The notes: generated by a model from the letters alone, not told the origin. A stretch of 64,000 nt of DNA from Saprospiraceae bacterium (GCA_019187225.1 JABAQQ010000036.1:162575-226574), one strand, 5' to 3'. Counted from the first letter of the stretch, positions 25,935 to 34,829 are shown. A program made the numbers and translations.

Positions 25935-26300
25935 ATGAAAAAGCAGCTTCTTCTCCTAACTTTGTTTTCTCTTACCCTTAGCTTAAGCGCTCAAACAAAA
26001 GTTGACACCCTGACAAATGTACAAATCATACAGTTATCAAAAATTGGGCTACAACCCTCTGTTATCATCAACAAGATTCAGACAAGCATAAATAACTTTG
26101 ACGTAAGTACAGATGGTTTGATTGCTCTTAGCAAGGAAGGGGTTGCCGCTGAGATAATTAATGAAATGGTAAAGTCTAACGCGCAAACACAAAAAGAAGT
26201 AGCAGGCCAAAAAGATATGCGAGACCCCAAAACGATGCGCAAATCCGGTATTTACTATTACAACACTGCATATATAAAGTCTCTTTTACAAAGCCCTTAA
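25935..26300 (+). pseudogene. Secreted protein of unknown function, probably frameshifted
   Basis: Signal peptide (LFSLTLSLSAQ), then a helical region (LTNVQIIQLSKIGLQPSVII, LIALSKEGVAAEIINEMV) resembling short-motif domains in Bacteroidota exported proteins. The frame ends at KSLLQSP, soon after the conserved-looking RKSGIYYYN. Directly downstream, another frame stays open to a TAG at 26392-26394 and encodes coding-like residues (FIYASTAPTSYSNDKVFDFG), as expected for the real C-terminus after a frameshift or small deletion. It could also be a naturally short protein. Confidence 0.5.
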
Positions 26301-26476
26301 TAATAGGTGAGTATTGCTTTATTTATGCAAGCACCGCTCCTACTTCATATTCTAATGACAAAGTCTTTGACTTTGGTATTCAGTTTGATAAATAGTCCTC
26401 GAGGTTGTGAGAAAAATTGGCAACAATAACACTATGGCTACACCTAAAATGACTCCAATGCTCCTACTTTCGCCCC

Positions 26477-27439
26477 ATGACCCGCCACTCCTTTTTGTCT
26501 GTCGTTAATGTCATCCAATCCAATCGCCAGGCCCGCCAACTACCGGTCTGGCTTAACGGCCTTTACGCCGAATTGAAGGCGCAATTTTCAGATTATGAGT
26601 TTGTTTTGGTCAACAACCACTGCGATCAGTCGGCAATAGATGCGGTCATTGCACCTTTGCCCGAAGACCTGCGCAAAAACATATTTCTCCTGAATCTCAG
26701 CGCACCCGTCGGCCGCGACAACGCGCTGTTGGCCGGTCTCGACCGCGCCAACGGCGACTACACCGTCATTTTCGAGTTCGATTTCTCCGGCAAACCCCAA
26801 CTCATCACCCACATGTGGGAAGAAAGTCAAAAAGGCGCCGATATCGTTTACCTCCGCGCACGGGAACGGCGGTTGCCTTTGGCCAACCGTTTGTTGTACA
26901 AGGGCTTTTATTTTATCATGCAGCGCTGGTCGGGACTCCGGCTCGATCCCCTTGCCCACCATACCCGCATCATCAGCCGCCGGGCGCTCAATTCGTTGCT
27001 CCGTCTGCGCGAAAACAGCCGCTACCTCAAAGCCAACTATGCCCTCGTCGGTTACAACATCAGCCATATCCCTGTGGAAGAACCGCTGTATCCCGACCCG
27101 GAAGCGAAGTTGAGCGAGCAATTTCGCACCTCCTTAGTGGCCATCACTTCCTTTACGACTTTTTTGCGCACGCTGCTGCTGTGGATTTTCCTGTTTTCGG
27201 TCGTCATAGCGGGCATCGCCATCTACAACGCCGTAAAAGTGAAACTGACCAGTATAGATATTTTTGGCGACCATGTCACGAGCAGCCTCACGGGTTGGGC
27301 TTCGCTGGTAGTATTGATGTCTGTTTTTTTCGCCATAACTTGTCTGAACCTCTACATCATGTCTATTTACCTCTCCAATATCTACAGCGAGATCAAAAAC
27401 CGGCCATTATACATCATCGAGTCGGTGAAAAGGTATTAG
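26477..27439 (+). CDS. Family 2 glycosyltransferase with C-terminal membrane anchor
   Basis: A 320-residue GT-A enzyme. LSVVNVIQSNRQ opens the fold, YEFVLVNNHC is the nucleotide strand, VGRDNALLAGLDRANGDYTV holds the dolichol-phosphate-mannose-synthase-like loop, and IFEFDFSGKP stands for the DxD region. Two C-terminal TM helices (LLLWIFLFSVVIAGIAI, SLVVLMSVFFAITCLNLYI) follow, as in undecaprenyl-phosphate glycosyltransferases. The typical DAD motif is changed to EFD, so the donor or activity may differ. The monocistronic position gives no pathway hint. Confidence 0.75.
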   Translation: MTRHSFLSVVNVIQSNRQARQLPVWLNGLYAELKAQFSDYEFVLVNNHCDQSAIDAVIAPLPEDLRKNIFLLNLSAPVGRDNALLAGLDRANGDYTVIFEFDFSGKPQLITHMWEESQKGADIVYLRARERRLPLANRLLYKGFYFIMQRWSGLRLDPLAHHTRIISRRALNSLLRLRENSRYLKANYALVGYNISHIPVEEPLYPDPEAKLSEQFRTSLVAITSFTTFLRTLLLWIFLFSVVIAGIAIYNAVKVKLTSIDIFGDHVTSSLTGWASLVVLMSVFFAITCLNLYIMSIYLSNIYSEIKNRPLYIIESVKRY

Positions 27440-27440
27440 C

Positions 27441-27604
27441 GGACTGTTGGACGTTGGACTGTTGGACGTTGGACTGTTGGACGTTGGACATTGGATCATT
27501 TGACGTTGGGCTTTTGATTTCGGGGGTGGCTACATTCCAGTCCGGCTGGCCAACGTCTGATGTCCAACAGTCCAACGTCCAACGTCCAACAGTCCAGCGT
27601 CCAA
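27441..27604. repeat. GGACTGTT/GGACGTT array with facing inverted half
   Basis: Three perfect 15-base units GGACTGTTGGACGTT (27441-27485) are followed by degenerate units. After a spacer the complementary array (CCAACAGTCCAACGTCC type) runs to 27604. The halves can pair into a long hairpin. It starts 2 bases after the glycosyltransferase stop. The same family recurs at 31150 and at 42984. Confidence 0.92.
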
Positions 27605-27611
27605 AAAAATT

Positions 27612-27643
27612 CTTGACTTTCAGTATCCTCCCCCCTACCTTTG
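27612..27643 (+). promoter_or_regulatory. Promoter of the cold-shock gene
   Basis: CTTG at 27612-27615, a 20-base spacer and TACCTTTG at 27636-27643. The transcript would have a 40-base, T-rich leader, usual for cold-shock genes. Confidence 0.6.
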
Positions 27644-27690
27644 CGGCGGCTTTGGCCAAGTTTTTTTCATTTTTTAAAGTTTTTTCAGTA

Positions 27691-27882
27691 ATGCTAAAAG
27701 GAACCGTCAAGTTCTTCAATGAAACCAAAGGATTTGGTTTTATCGTTGACAATGCCTCCGGGCAAGAAATTTTCGTCCACGCTAGCGGCTTGGTTGATAA
27801 GATCCGCGAAGGGGACACGGTCACGTTCGAGACCAAACAAGGAAAAAAAGGCATGAATGCAGTCAATGTCCAAATCGCGTAA
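27691..27882 (+). CDS. Cold-shock protein (CspA family)
   Basis: A 63-residue single cold-shock domain: MLKGTVKFFNETKGFGFI contains RNP1 (KGFGFI), EIFVHASGL contains RNP2, and GMNAVNVQIA ends the barrel. Such proteins bind single-stranded RNA/DNA and act as RNA chaperones. A consensus promoter precedes it and an intrinsic terminator follows, so it is a single-gene unit. Confidence 0.96.
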   Translation: MLKGTVKFFNETKGFGFIVDNASGQEIFVHASGLVDKIREGDTVTFETKQGKKGMNAVNVQIA

Positions 27883-27918
27883 TCGCGGGGCGGATATTGT
27901 AATGATAAAAGTGTCAGG

Positions 27919-27950
27919 ACTCCGGCGGTTGACCGTCGGAGTTTTTTTTT
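27919..27950 (+). terminator. Intrinsic terminator of the cold-shock gene
   Basis: ACTCCGGCGG, loop TTGA, CCGTCGGAGT, then a run of eight or more T. The stem is 10 bp with one G-T pair. Confidence 0.9.
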
Positions 27951-28065
27951 GACCGGATTGAAAAGATTGACAAGATATCCTGCCAATCATTTCAATCATA
28001 CTAATCTCGTTAATATTGTAAGTCTTGTAAATCCTGTTTGTATTTTTGAGCAAAAGAAACAGCCG

Positions 28066-29268
28066 ATGCAACGATTGCTTTTCATTTTTAACTGCCTCTT
28101 TTTTACCCACATTTTGTCGGCCCAAGCCGACATTGAAAAACAACTCCAGACCCGGCTCATCCTCGCCCAAGACGGCGATGTCGTCGAATTGCCCGCCGGT
28201 ACGATCGCTCTTTCCAATACCCTCTGGCTCGATGCCAAAAACAACATCACCATTCGCGGCGCCGGTCAGGACAAAACGGTTTTATCGTTCAAAAATCAAA
28301 AACAGGGCGCGGAGGGCATTAAAGTCACCAATGCGGAAAACATTGTTTTAGAGAACTTTACAATAGAGGACTCCAAAGGCGACCTAATCAAAACCCAGGC
28401 GGTAAAAGGGTTGGCTTTTCGCGATATTACTGCCCGCTGGAATGGTGCGCCGAAGGAGACCAATGGCGCTTACGCACTCTATCCCGTACAGTGCCAGAAC
28501 GTGCGCATCGAGCGCTGCACCGCCATCGGCGCTTCCGATGCGGGCATTTACGTCGGGCAATCCGACAGCGTGTGGGTCACGAAATGTTACGCGAAAAATA
28601 ACGTAGCCGGCATCGAAATTGAAAACACGACCAATGCCTGGGTTTTTGAAAATTTTGCCGCCTACAACACGGGCGGCGTGCTTGTGTTCGATCTGCCCGA
28701 TCTACCCAAAAAACGCGGCGGCCATGTCAAAGTCTGGAAAAACAAAATCGTCCAGAATAACTTTAAAAACTTCGCGCCCAAAGGCAACATCGTCGGGAAA
28801 GTGCCGCCGGGCACCGGAGTGATGATACTGGCAACCAACGATGTGGAGGTTTGCGACAATTTTATCTTAGACAACAAAACGGCCTCCACTGCCATCGTCA
28901 GTTATTTCATCACCGAAAACCCCATCAAGGACAAGTCTTACAATCCCTATCCCTCAGCCATTTACATCCACGACAATGTGTTTTCGGAAGGCAAGCGCTC
29001 TCCGACCCTGAAAAATAAAATGGGTATACTCTTCCGCCTCAAGTTTGGCCGCAAAGTGCCGCATATCCTGTACGACGGCATTCAAAATTCCGATTGGCTG
29101 GCTGCCGACGGTTCGGTGAAACCGGAATACCGCATTTGCATCCGCAACAATGAAAACGGCACCTTCGCCAACATCCGCGCCGACAAGATCGGTCTGTTCA
29201 AAGGCGATATCAGCAAAGATCTAAAACCTTACGACTGTGAGCATCATTCGTTGTTTTCCAATCGGTAA
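28066..29268 (+). CDS. Secreted right-handed parallel beta-helix protein
   Basis: A 400-residue protein with a signal peptide (FNCLFFTHILSAQ). The rest shows beta-helix coils: NNITIRGAGQDKTVLSF, AENIVLENFTIEDSKGD, QNVRIERCTAIGASDAGIYV, DSVWVTKCYAKNNVAGIEIE, DVEVCDNFILDNKT. This is the TIGR03805-type family, which is commonly encoded beside a diheme cytochrome of the TIGR03806/SO2930 family, as it is here. The function of the pair is unknown. The two genes overlap by 32 bases, which supports one operon. Confidence 0.85.
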   Translation: MQRLLFIFNCLFFTHILSAQADIEKQLQTRLILAQDGDVVELPAGTIALSNTLWLDAKNNITIRGAGQDKTVLSFKNQKQGAEGIKVTNAENIVLENFTIEDSKGDLIKTQAVKGLAFRDITARWNGAPKETNGAYALYPVQCQNVRIERCTAIGASDAGIYVGQSDSVWVTKCYAKNNVAGIEIENTTNAWVFENFAAYNTGGVLVFDLPDLPKKRGGHVKVWKNKIVQNNFKNFAPKGNIVGKVPPGTGVMILATNDVEVCDNFILDNKTASTAIVSYFITENPIKDKSYNPYPSAIYIHDNVFSEGKRSPTLKNKMGILFRLKFGRKVPHILYDGIQNSDWLAADGSVKPEYRICIRNNENGTFANIRADKIGLFKGDISKDLKPYDCEHHSLFSNR

Positions 29269-30319
29269 CAGAAGTTTCGGGATTGGGTGGGCGGCGGCGT
29301 TGATGGGAGGTCTTTTGATGATGGGCGCGCGTTTTAACCCCAGCCCCGGGTTGAATGGGCCCAAGCCCAAACTCTCCGATTACGCCTTTTTCAGCGGTTC
29401 CCTTGCCGACCTTGAACCCGCGCCGGGTGTGTTTCCCTACGAAGTGAACGCCCCCCTTTTTTCGGATTATGCCGAAAAGGCCCGTTTTATTTATTTGCCT
29501 GAAGGTGCTTCAATGACTTACCGCGACAGCGCGGCATTCGATTTCCCCAACGGTGCGGTCATTATTAAAAATTTCTTCTACCCGCACGACGCCGCCCGGC
29601 CCGAAAAAGGCCGCCGTATCCTCGAAACACGCCTCTTGCTGAAAGAAGAAAAAGGCTGGAAAGCCCTCGAATACATCTGGAATGCCGGGCAAACCGACGC
29701 TTTACTCGAAGTAGCGGGCGCGACATTTCCCGTCGCCTGGCTCGATGCAAGCGGCAAAAAACAAAGCCTCCAATACGTCGCGCCCAACCTCAACCAGTGC
29801 AAAGGCTGCCATTCTTACGACGGAAAGTTTGTCCCGCTCGGCATCAACGCCCGCCAACTCAACCGCACTGAAAGTGCTGAAAACCAACTCCTTCGCTGGC
29901 AAAAAGCGCGAAAAATTTCTTTGCCTGAAAATTTTACCCCCGACTCAGCGCCCCGCCTTGCCGACTACCGAATCACCAATCACCAATCAACCAATCACCA
30001 ATCTGCTGCCCGCGCTTACCTCGATGCCAACTGCGGACATTGCCATAACCCGCACGGCCCTGCCAGCACCAGCGGTATGTTTCTCGATGTTTTTGAAAAC
30101 GATCCCGAACGACTTGGCGTGAACAAGACACCCGTAGCCGCCGGGCGCGGCAGCGGCGACCGGAAATTCGGCATCGTGCCCGGAAAACCATCGGAAAGCA
30201 TCCTCGTCTTCCGCATGGAAAGCGACGACACGGGCATCCGGATGCCGGAACTGGGGCGGCAACTCGCTCACAAAGAAGGTCTTGAACTTATCAAAGCCTG
30301 GATAAAAGAAATGAAATGA
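29237..30319 (+). CDS. SO2930-family diheme c-type cytochrome
   Basis: A 360-residue exported protein starting from GTG inside the previous gene; an ATG at 29303 is an alternative. Two heme c sites, QCKGCHSYDG and NCGHCHNPHG, lie about 75 residues apart. The rest matches the SO2930/TIGR03806 layout (FFSGSLADLEPAPGVFPYEV near the N-terminus, IIKNFFYPHD, ETRLLL, IWNAGQTDA). Between the hemes a short repeat tract adds Asn/His/Gln/Ser-rich residues (29974-30002). It is expected to act as a periplasmic redox protein with the beta-helix partner. Confidence 0.85.
   Translation: MSIIRCFPIGNRSFGIGWAAALMGGLLMMGARFNPSPGLNGPKPKLSDYAFFSGSLADLEPAPGVFPYEVNAPLFSDYAEKARFIYLPEGASMTYRDSAAFDFPNGAVIIKNFFYPHDAARPEKGRRILETRLLLKEEKGWKALEYIWNAGQTDALLEVAGATFPVAWLDASGKKQSLQYVAPNLNQCKGCHSYDGKFVPLGINARQLNRTESAENQLLRWQKARKISLPENFTPDSAPRLADYRITNHQSTNHQSAARAYLDANCGHCHNPHGPASTSGMFLDVFENDPERLGVNKTPVAAGRGSGDRKFGIVPGKPSESILVFRMESDDTGIRMPELGRQLAHKEGLELIKAWIKEMK
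29974..30002. repeat. CACCAAT heptamer array inside the cytochrome gene
   Basis: CACCAAT twice, CAACCAAT, CACCAAT. It sits in frame in the linker between the two heme motifs and encodes a low-complexity NHQS-type stretch. Related to the ACCAATA array before ubiA. Confidence 0.8.
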
Positions 30320-31146
30320 CACTCAATTGTCGTGGCCAACTGCTCGATCTTTCCCGCCCGGTCGTCATGGGCATCCTGAACGCGACCCCCGACTCATTTT
30401 TCGACGGCGGTCGTCATGCGGGTACATCAGCGGCATTGAAGCAGGCCGATAAAATGCTCGCCGAAGGTGCAGTCATCCTCGACGTTGGCGGTGCGTCGTC
30501 GCGGCCGGGAGCCCGGGAAGTATCCGAAAAAGAAGAGTTGGAGCGTGTTATTCCGGTAATTGAAGTCATTAAGAGTCATTTTTCAGAAGTTATCGTGTCG
30601 GTAGATACCTGGCGGGCCGGCGTTGCGCGGGAAGCGGTGGCGGCAGGCGCCTCGATGGTGAATGACATATCTGCCGGAAAGCTCGACGCCGGATTGTACG
30701 AAACGATGGCCGGCCTGGATGTTCCATACATCCTCATGCACATGCAGGGCATGCCGGCTAACATGCAGCAAAACCCGCACTACGACGACGTGGTGACCGA
30801 GGTACTCGACTTTTTTATCCGGGAAACAGAGCAACTCAGGGCACTCGGCGTAAAGGATATCGTACTCGATCCCGGTTTCGGCTTCGGCAAAACGGTGGAA
30901 CACAACTATCAACTATTGAAGAACCTGCATGTTTTTGGGCGAGTGACCGGTTTGCCGGTTTTGGCGGGCATTTCACGCAAATCCATGGTCTGCAAAGTGT
31001 TGAAAGTGAATCCCGATCATGCGCTGAACGGCACCACGGCGCTCCACATGATCGCGCTGCAGCAAGGCGCCCGCATCCTGAGGGTGCATGATGTGAAAGA
31101 AGCGATGGAGGTGATACGCTTGTGGGAACAATTGGAAGTGGTTTAA
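30316..31146 (+). CDS. folP: Dihydropteroate synthase
   Basis: A 276-residue TIM-barrel enzyme of folate synthesis that joins p-aminobenzoate and the pterin pyrophosphate. Motifs: VMGILNATPDSFFDGG (pterin loop 1), GASSRPGAREVSEKEE, DTWRAGVAREAV, NDISAGKLD, YILMHMQGMPANMQ, DPGFGFGKTVEHN and AGISRKSMV. Length and start are canonical. Its ATG overlaps the cytochrome stop by 4 bases, so it is the third gene of that operon. Confidence 0.96.
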   Translation: MTLNCRGQLLDLSRPVVMGILNATPDSFFDGGRHAGTSAALKQADKMLAEGAVILDVGGASSRPGAREVSEKEELERVIPVIEVIKSHFSEVIVSVDTWRAGVAREAVAAGASMVNDISAGKLDAGLYETMAGLDVPYILMHMQGMPANMQQNPHYDDVVTEVLDFFIRETEQLRALGVKDIVLDPGFGFGKTVEHNYQLLKNLHVFGRVTGLPVLAGISRKSMVCKVLKVNPDHALNGTTALHMIALQQGARILRVHDVKEAMEVIRLWEQLEVV

Positions 31147-31149
31147 GCA

Positions 31150-31237
31150 AGCGGACATTGGACTTTTGACGTTGAACATTTGACTACATGATTGGTTGTC
31201 AAGGCTAAATGTCCGACGTCCAATGTCAATTTGTCTT
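31150..31237. repeat. Degenerate GGACATT/GGACTTT inverted arrays
   Basis: GGACATTGGACTTTTGACGTT on the left faces GTCCGACGTCCAATGTC on the right, with a central non-repeat spacer. It is a decayed copy of the GGACTGTT/GGACGTT family between the convergent folP and the next gene, where it could serve as a bidirectional hairpin. Confidence 0.65.
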
Positions 31238-31253
31238 GTCCACATACTTAATC

Positions 31254-31766
31254 TCACCAATTGTTATTTTCTTCTTCTTCCTCCTGCGCCTCCGGCCCGA
31301 TAATGGGCGTCAGCATCGGCAATTTTACCCATTTGCTTTCCTCGAAACCAATGGCGCCGATGCGCAAAAATCCGCCCGAGGCCTTGGCTGTTTCCTCAGC
31401 CAGGCCGACAAAACCCTTGTAAAGGTCGGCTGCCAGTTCGACGTCCAGTTTTGCCAGGATGGGATTCAGCCGGGACAAACGGTCGGACAATTCCTGGTTG
31501 CGGGTTTGCACGTCTGTAGGTAAGTGGGCGATCTCGCTCTGGATTTTTGCCCAAAAACCTTCGACAACGACCCGGTAGAACTCATTGAGTTCCTTCGGTT
31601 TGTTGTAGGTGCGGGTACGCAGGAGGCGCTCCGACCAGGTTCGTTCTTCGCGGTCGAGTTCGCCGTCTGCCGCGCCGACAAGAATGGTGATGAGCGCCGG
31701 CGCTTCCACCAGCACGTCAATTTCTTCTTTTTGGAGGTGTTGGAAACCTTCGATGAGTGTCCACAT
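31254..31766 (-). CDS. TerB-like helical protein, unknown
   Basis: A 170-residue cytoplasmic, mostly helical protein. The segment LITILVGAADGELDREERTW resembles the TerB/DjlA motif (A.ADG plus acidic helix) found in tellurite-resistance and co-chaperone proteins. The rest has no match I recognise, and the C-terminus is acidic (EAQEEEEEN). It starts at MWTLIEGF. The TerB assignment is tentative. Confidence 0.5.
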   Translation of the reverse strand: MWTLIEGFQHLQKEEIDVLVEAPALITILVGAADGELDREERTWSERLLRTRTYNKPKELNEFYRVVVEGFWAKIQSEIAHLPTDVQTRNQELSDRLSRLNPILAKLDVELAADLYKGFVGLAEETAKASGGFLRIGAIGFEESKWVKLPMLTPIIGPEAQEEEEENNNW

Positions 31767-31860
31767 AGAGATGCAATAAAAGAGATACGTAAAAAAACAG
31801 TCTGCGCAGTTTTTTGATCAAAAGGAATGGTAAAAATATTCCGGCATGTGCAAAAGAAAA

Positions 31861-31998
31861 CATGAGTCACCCCGAATTTTGCAACAAAACAGATACGTTT
31901 AGTTTTTGTAACTATTCAGGTAGGGGCAGCGCCCCTACCTGAACAGTTACTATTTCTTCCGGGCTTTTATATTGTTACAAAATTCGGGGTGACTCATG
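31861..31998. repeat. Nested palindrome: 27-bp terminal inverted repeats with inner palindrome
   Basis: The outer arms at 31861-31887 and 31972-31998 (CATGAGTCACCCCGAA and complement) differ at one of 27 positions. A second palindrome, GTAACTATTCAGGTAGGGGC at 31908-31927 and its near-complement at 31931-31950, sits inside with a 3-base loop. No reading frame is present. It is probably a MITE-like element or cruciform between divergent genes. Its outer-arm sequence resembles the terminator hairpin at 61774. Confidence 0.75.
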
Positions 31999-32082
31999 TT
32001 GCCGACGCTAGGGTCGCTCCGGTAAAACGCGCTGATAAAAGAAGCCGACATTGCCGCCATCGCGCTAACTTTACCCCCGTTG

Positions 32083-32110
32083 GAATGACCTTAATGACTT
32101 CAATGACTTT
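32083..32110. repeat. AATGACTTx nonamer array before mutS
   Basis: AATGACCTT, AATGACTTC, AATGACTTT, ending 4 bases before the mutS ATG. The unit is 9 bases here, against 7 or 8 in the other arrays. Confidence 0.7.
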
Positions 32111-32114
32111 TTAA

Positions 32115-34829
32115 ATGGCAAGAGCGAAAAAAGACGGAACAGCCGGCGCCGGCGGTGCGACCACGCCTCTGATGCAGCAATACGTACAGGTAAAAACCAA
32201 GTATCCGGACGCCATCCTGCTGTTCCGGGTAGGCGATTTTTACGAAACATTTGGAGAAGACGCCGTGAAAGCCAGTCGCGCCCTCGGCATTACCCTCACC
32301 AGCCGCAACAACGGCGGTTCCGACATCGAGCTGGCCGGATTTCCTTATCACGCGATGGATATGTACCTGCCCCGCCTCGTGCGGGCGGGCTACCGCGTGG
32401 CGATCTGCGAGCAAATGGAAAAACCCGTGCCGGGAAAGGTTGTGCGCCGCGCCGTGACGGAGGTCGTCACGCCCGGCGTCACCACCGACGATGCCCTGCT
32501 CGACCACAACGCGAACAACTTTCTGGCAACACTTGCCTACGGCCCGCACGATCGGTTCGGCGCGGCATTTCTCGATATTTCGACGGGCGAGTTTTTCGTG
32601 TCGGAAGGCGACGCAGGCGCCATGGACAAACTCCTGCAAAGTTTCAAGCCGGCGGAAGTCATCCTGCCCAAAAGCCGCATGAAGGAATTCACCGCCATTT
32701 ACGGCGATAAATTTTACACCAACACGCTCGAGGACTGGATTTTTACCCGCGACTTCGCCCGCGAAAAATTGCTTACACACTTCCAGACGCAAAGCCTGAA
32801 AGGCTTCGGTGTGGAAGAACTCGACCTCGGCCAAACGGCAGGCGGCGCGGCGCTTCACTATCTCGGTTCGACCGAAAACACCAAACTCGCCCACATCACC
32901 CACATCAGCCGCCTGCAGACGGAAAAATACGTCTGGCTCGACCGCTTCACCATCCGCAACCTCGAACTGGTGTCGAGCAACCACGAAAACGGCATTTCGC
33001 TCCTCCAGGTGCTGGACCAAACCGTGTCGCCGATGGGTGCGCGTTTGTTGAAAAAATGGGTATTGTTGCCGCTGACCAGCCTCGTTCAAATACAGGAACG
33101 GCACGACATGGTGCAGTTTTTTGTTGAAAATCAAAGCTTTGCCAGTGAAACAGAGCCACACATCCGTCACATCGGCGATTTGGAACGCCTGATGAGCAAA
33201 ACGGCGGTGGGAAAGATCAACCCGCGCGAAGCGATGCAGGTGAGAAGGGCCCTGATGGCGATCGAACATTTGAAAACCCAACTCCTGCTAACCAATCACC
33301 AGGCCCTGCGCAAATTAGGTGAAGGTTTGAATCCCTGCCTGACCCTCCGCGAGCGGATTGAACGCGACATCGCTCCCGATCCGCCCGCCGACATCCGCAA
33401 AGGCGGCGCCATGGCCGACGGCTGCAATGCGGAACTGGACGACCTGCGCAATGTCGTCCGCAACAGCCGTGACCTGCTGCTCGAAATCCAGCAACGCGAG
33501 ATCGAACGCACGGGCATCCCCAGCCTGAAAGTCGCATTCAACAACGTATTCGGTTACTACATCGAAGTTACCTCCAAATGGAAAGACCAGGTGCCACCCG
33601 GATGGACGCGTAAACAAACCATTGCCAACGGTGAGCGCTACATTACTGAAGAATTAAAGATATTGGAAGCCAAAATCCTGGGCGCAGAAGAGAAGATACT
33701 GGAACTGGAAGATAAACTTTTCCGCACGCTCGTGGAAGAGATAGGTCAGTACATCCAACCCATCCAGCACAACGCCCAGTTGGTCGCCCGGCTCGACTGC
33801 CTGCTCTCGTTCGCCAAAGTCGCCGTGAAAAACCACTACGTCCGCCCAGAACCGGACGAAAGCACCCTGCTCGACATCCGCGAAGGCCGCCACCCGGTCA
33901 TCGAAACACAACTGCCCGTCGGCGAGACATACATCCCCAACGACGTGTACCTCGACAACGAAACGGTGCAGGTTATCCTCATCACCGGCCCCAACATGTC
34001 GGGCAAATCGGCCCTGCTCCGCCAGACGGCGCTCATTGTCCTGCTGGCGCAAATGGGTAGTTTCGTGCCCGCTCAAAGCGCCCGCATCGGATTGGTAGAC
34101 AAGGTGTTCACCCGCGTCGGCGCCAGCGACAACATCAGCGGCGGCGAGAGCACCTTTATGGTCGAAATGAACGAAACGGCACTGATCATGAACAACATCA
34201 GCGACCGCTCGCTCATCCTGCTCGACGAGATCGGACGCGGCACCAGCACCTACGACGGCATCAGCATCGCCTGGAGCCTCGCCGAATACCTGCACGACAA
34301 CGACCGCGCCCGCCCCAAAACGCTCTTCGCTACCCACTACCACGAACTCAACGAACTCGCCGAAACCCACGAGCGTATCCACAATTTCCACGTCAGCACC
34401 AAGGAGGTCGGTCACAAGGTCATTTTCCTGCGCAAACTTACGCCCGGCGGCTCCAACCATTCCTTCGGCATCCACGTGGCGCGCATGGCGGGTATGCCGC
34501 AAACCATCGTGGAGCGGGCCAACGAGATTTTGAAAACGCTGGAACGGCAGACGGTGGAGGGTGGAGGGTCGAAGGTAGAGGGTGGAAGAGATACGGGGGA
34601 CGGTACAGTAGTTGACGCCCCGTCAACCGTCAACCGTCAACCGTCGTCCGAAAATTTGAAGAAAAAAGTCAAAAACATCACCGCGCCGCTGCAACTGCAC
34701 ATTTTCGACGTGGACGACTACACGCTGAAAATCAAAGAGGAACTGCTGGCGCTCGATCTGAATACGATGACGCCGATGGACGCTTTGTGGAAGTTGAACG
34801 AGTTGGTGAAGATTGCGGGGAAGAAGTAA
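32115..34829 (+). CDS. mutS: DNA mismatch repair protein MutS
   Basis: A 904-residue MutS. The mismatch-reading Phe-X-Glu is in VGDFYETFGEDA. The connector and clamp domains follow. The ATPase has Walker A LITGPNMSGKSALLRQ, ERVGA-type KVFTRVGASDNISGGESTF and Walker B LILLDEIGRGTSTYDG with THYHELNEL. MutS recognises mismatches and recruits MutL. Between the ATPase/HTH region and the C-terminus lies an in-frame insert of short tandem repeats (residues about 813-845, see 34553-34647), rich in Gly/Glu, Asn/Arg/Gln/Pro, in a usually flexible linker. It is not expected to destroy activity. Confidence 0.97.
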   Translation: MARAKKDGTAGAGGATTPLMQQYVQVKTKYPDAILLFRVGDFYETFGEDAVKASRALGITLTSRNNGGSDIELAGFPYHAMDMYLPRLVRAGYRVAICEQMEKPVPGKVVRRAVTEVVTPGVTTDDALLDHNANNFLATLAYGPHDRFGAAFLDISTGEFFVSEGDAGAMDKLLQSFKPAEVILPKSRMKEFTAIYGDKFYTNTLEDWIFTRDFAREKLLTHFQTQSLKGFGVEELDLGQTAGGAALHYLGSTENTKLAHITHISRLQTEKYVWLDRFTIRNLELVSSNHENGISLLQVLDQTVSPMGARLLKKWVLLPLTSLVQIQERHDMVQFFVENQSFASETEPHIRHIGDLERLMSKTAVGKINPREAMQVRRALMAIEHLKTQLLLTNHQALRKLGEGLNPCLTLRERIERDIAPDPPADIRKGGAMADGCNAELDDLRNVVRNSRDLLLEIQQREIERTGIPSLKVAFNNVFGYYIEVTSKWKDQVPPGWTRKQTIANGERYITEELKILEAKILGAEEKILELEDKLFRTLVEEIGQYIQPIQHNAQLVARLDCLLSFAKVAVKNHYVRPEPDESTLLDIREGRHPVIETQLPVGETYIPNDVYLDNETVQVILITGPNMSGKSALLRQTALIVLLAQMGSFVPAQSARIGLVDKVFTRVGASDNISGGESTFMVEMNETALIMNNISDRSLILLDEIGRGTSTYDGISIAWSLAEYLHDNDRARPKTLFATHYHELNELAETHERIHNFHVSTKEVGHKVIFLRKLTPGGSNHSFGIHVARMAGMPQTIVERANEILKTLERQTVEGGGSKVEGGRDTGDGTVVDAPSTVNRQPSSENLKKKVKNITAPLQLHIFDVDDYTLKIKEELLALDLNTMTPMDALWKLNELVKIAGKK
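34553..34647. repeat. In-frame heptamer arrays inside mutS
   Basis: Five GGTGGAG-type heptamers (34553-34587), a unique spacer, then CCGTCAA three times and CCGTCGT (34620-34647). The second array is the same unit as before iscX. The whole tract stays in frame and codes for a low-complexity linker. Confidence 0.9.
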
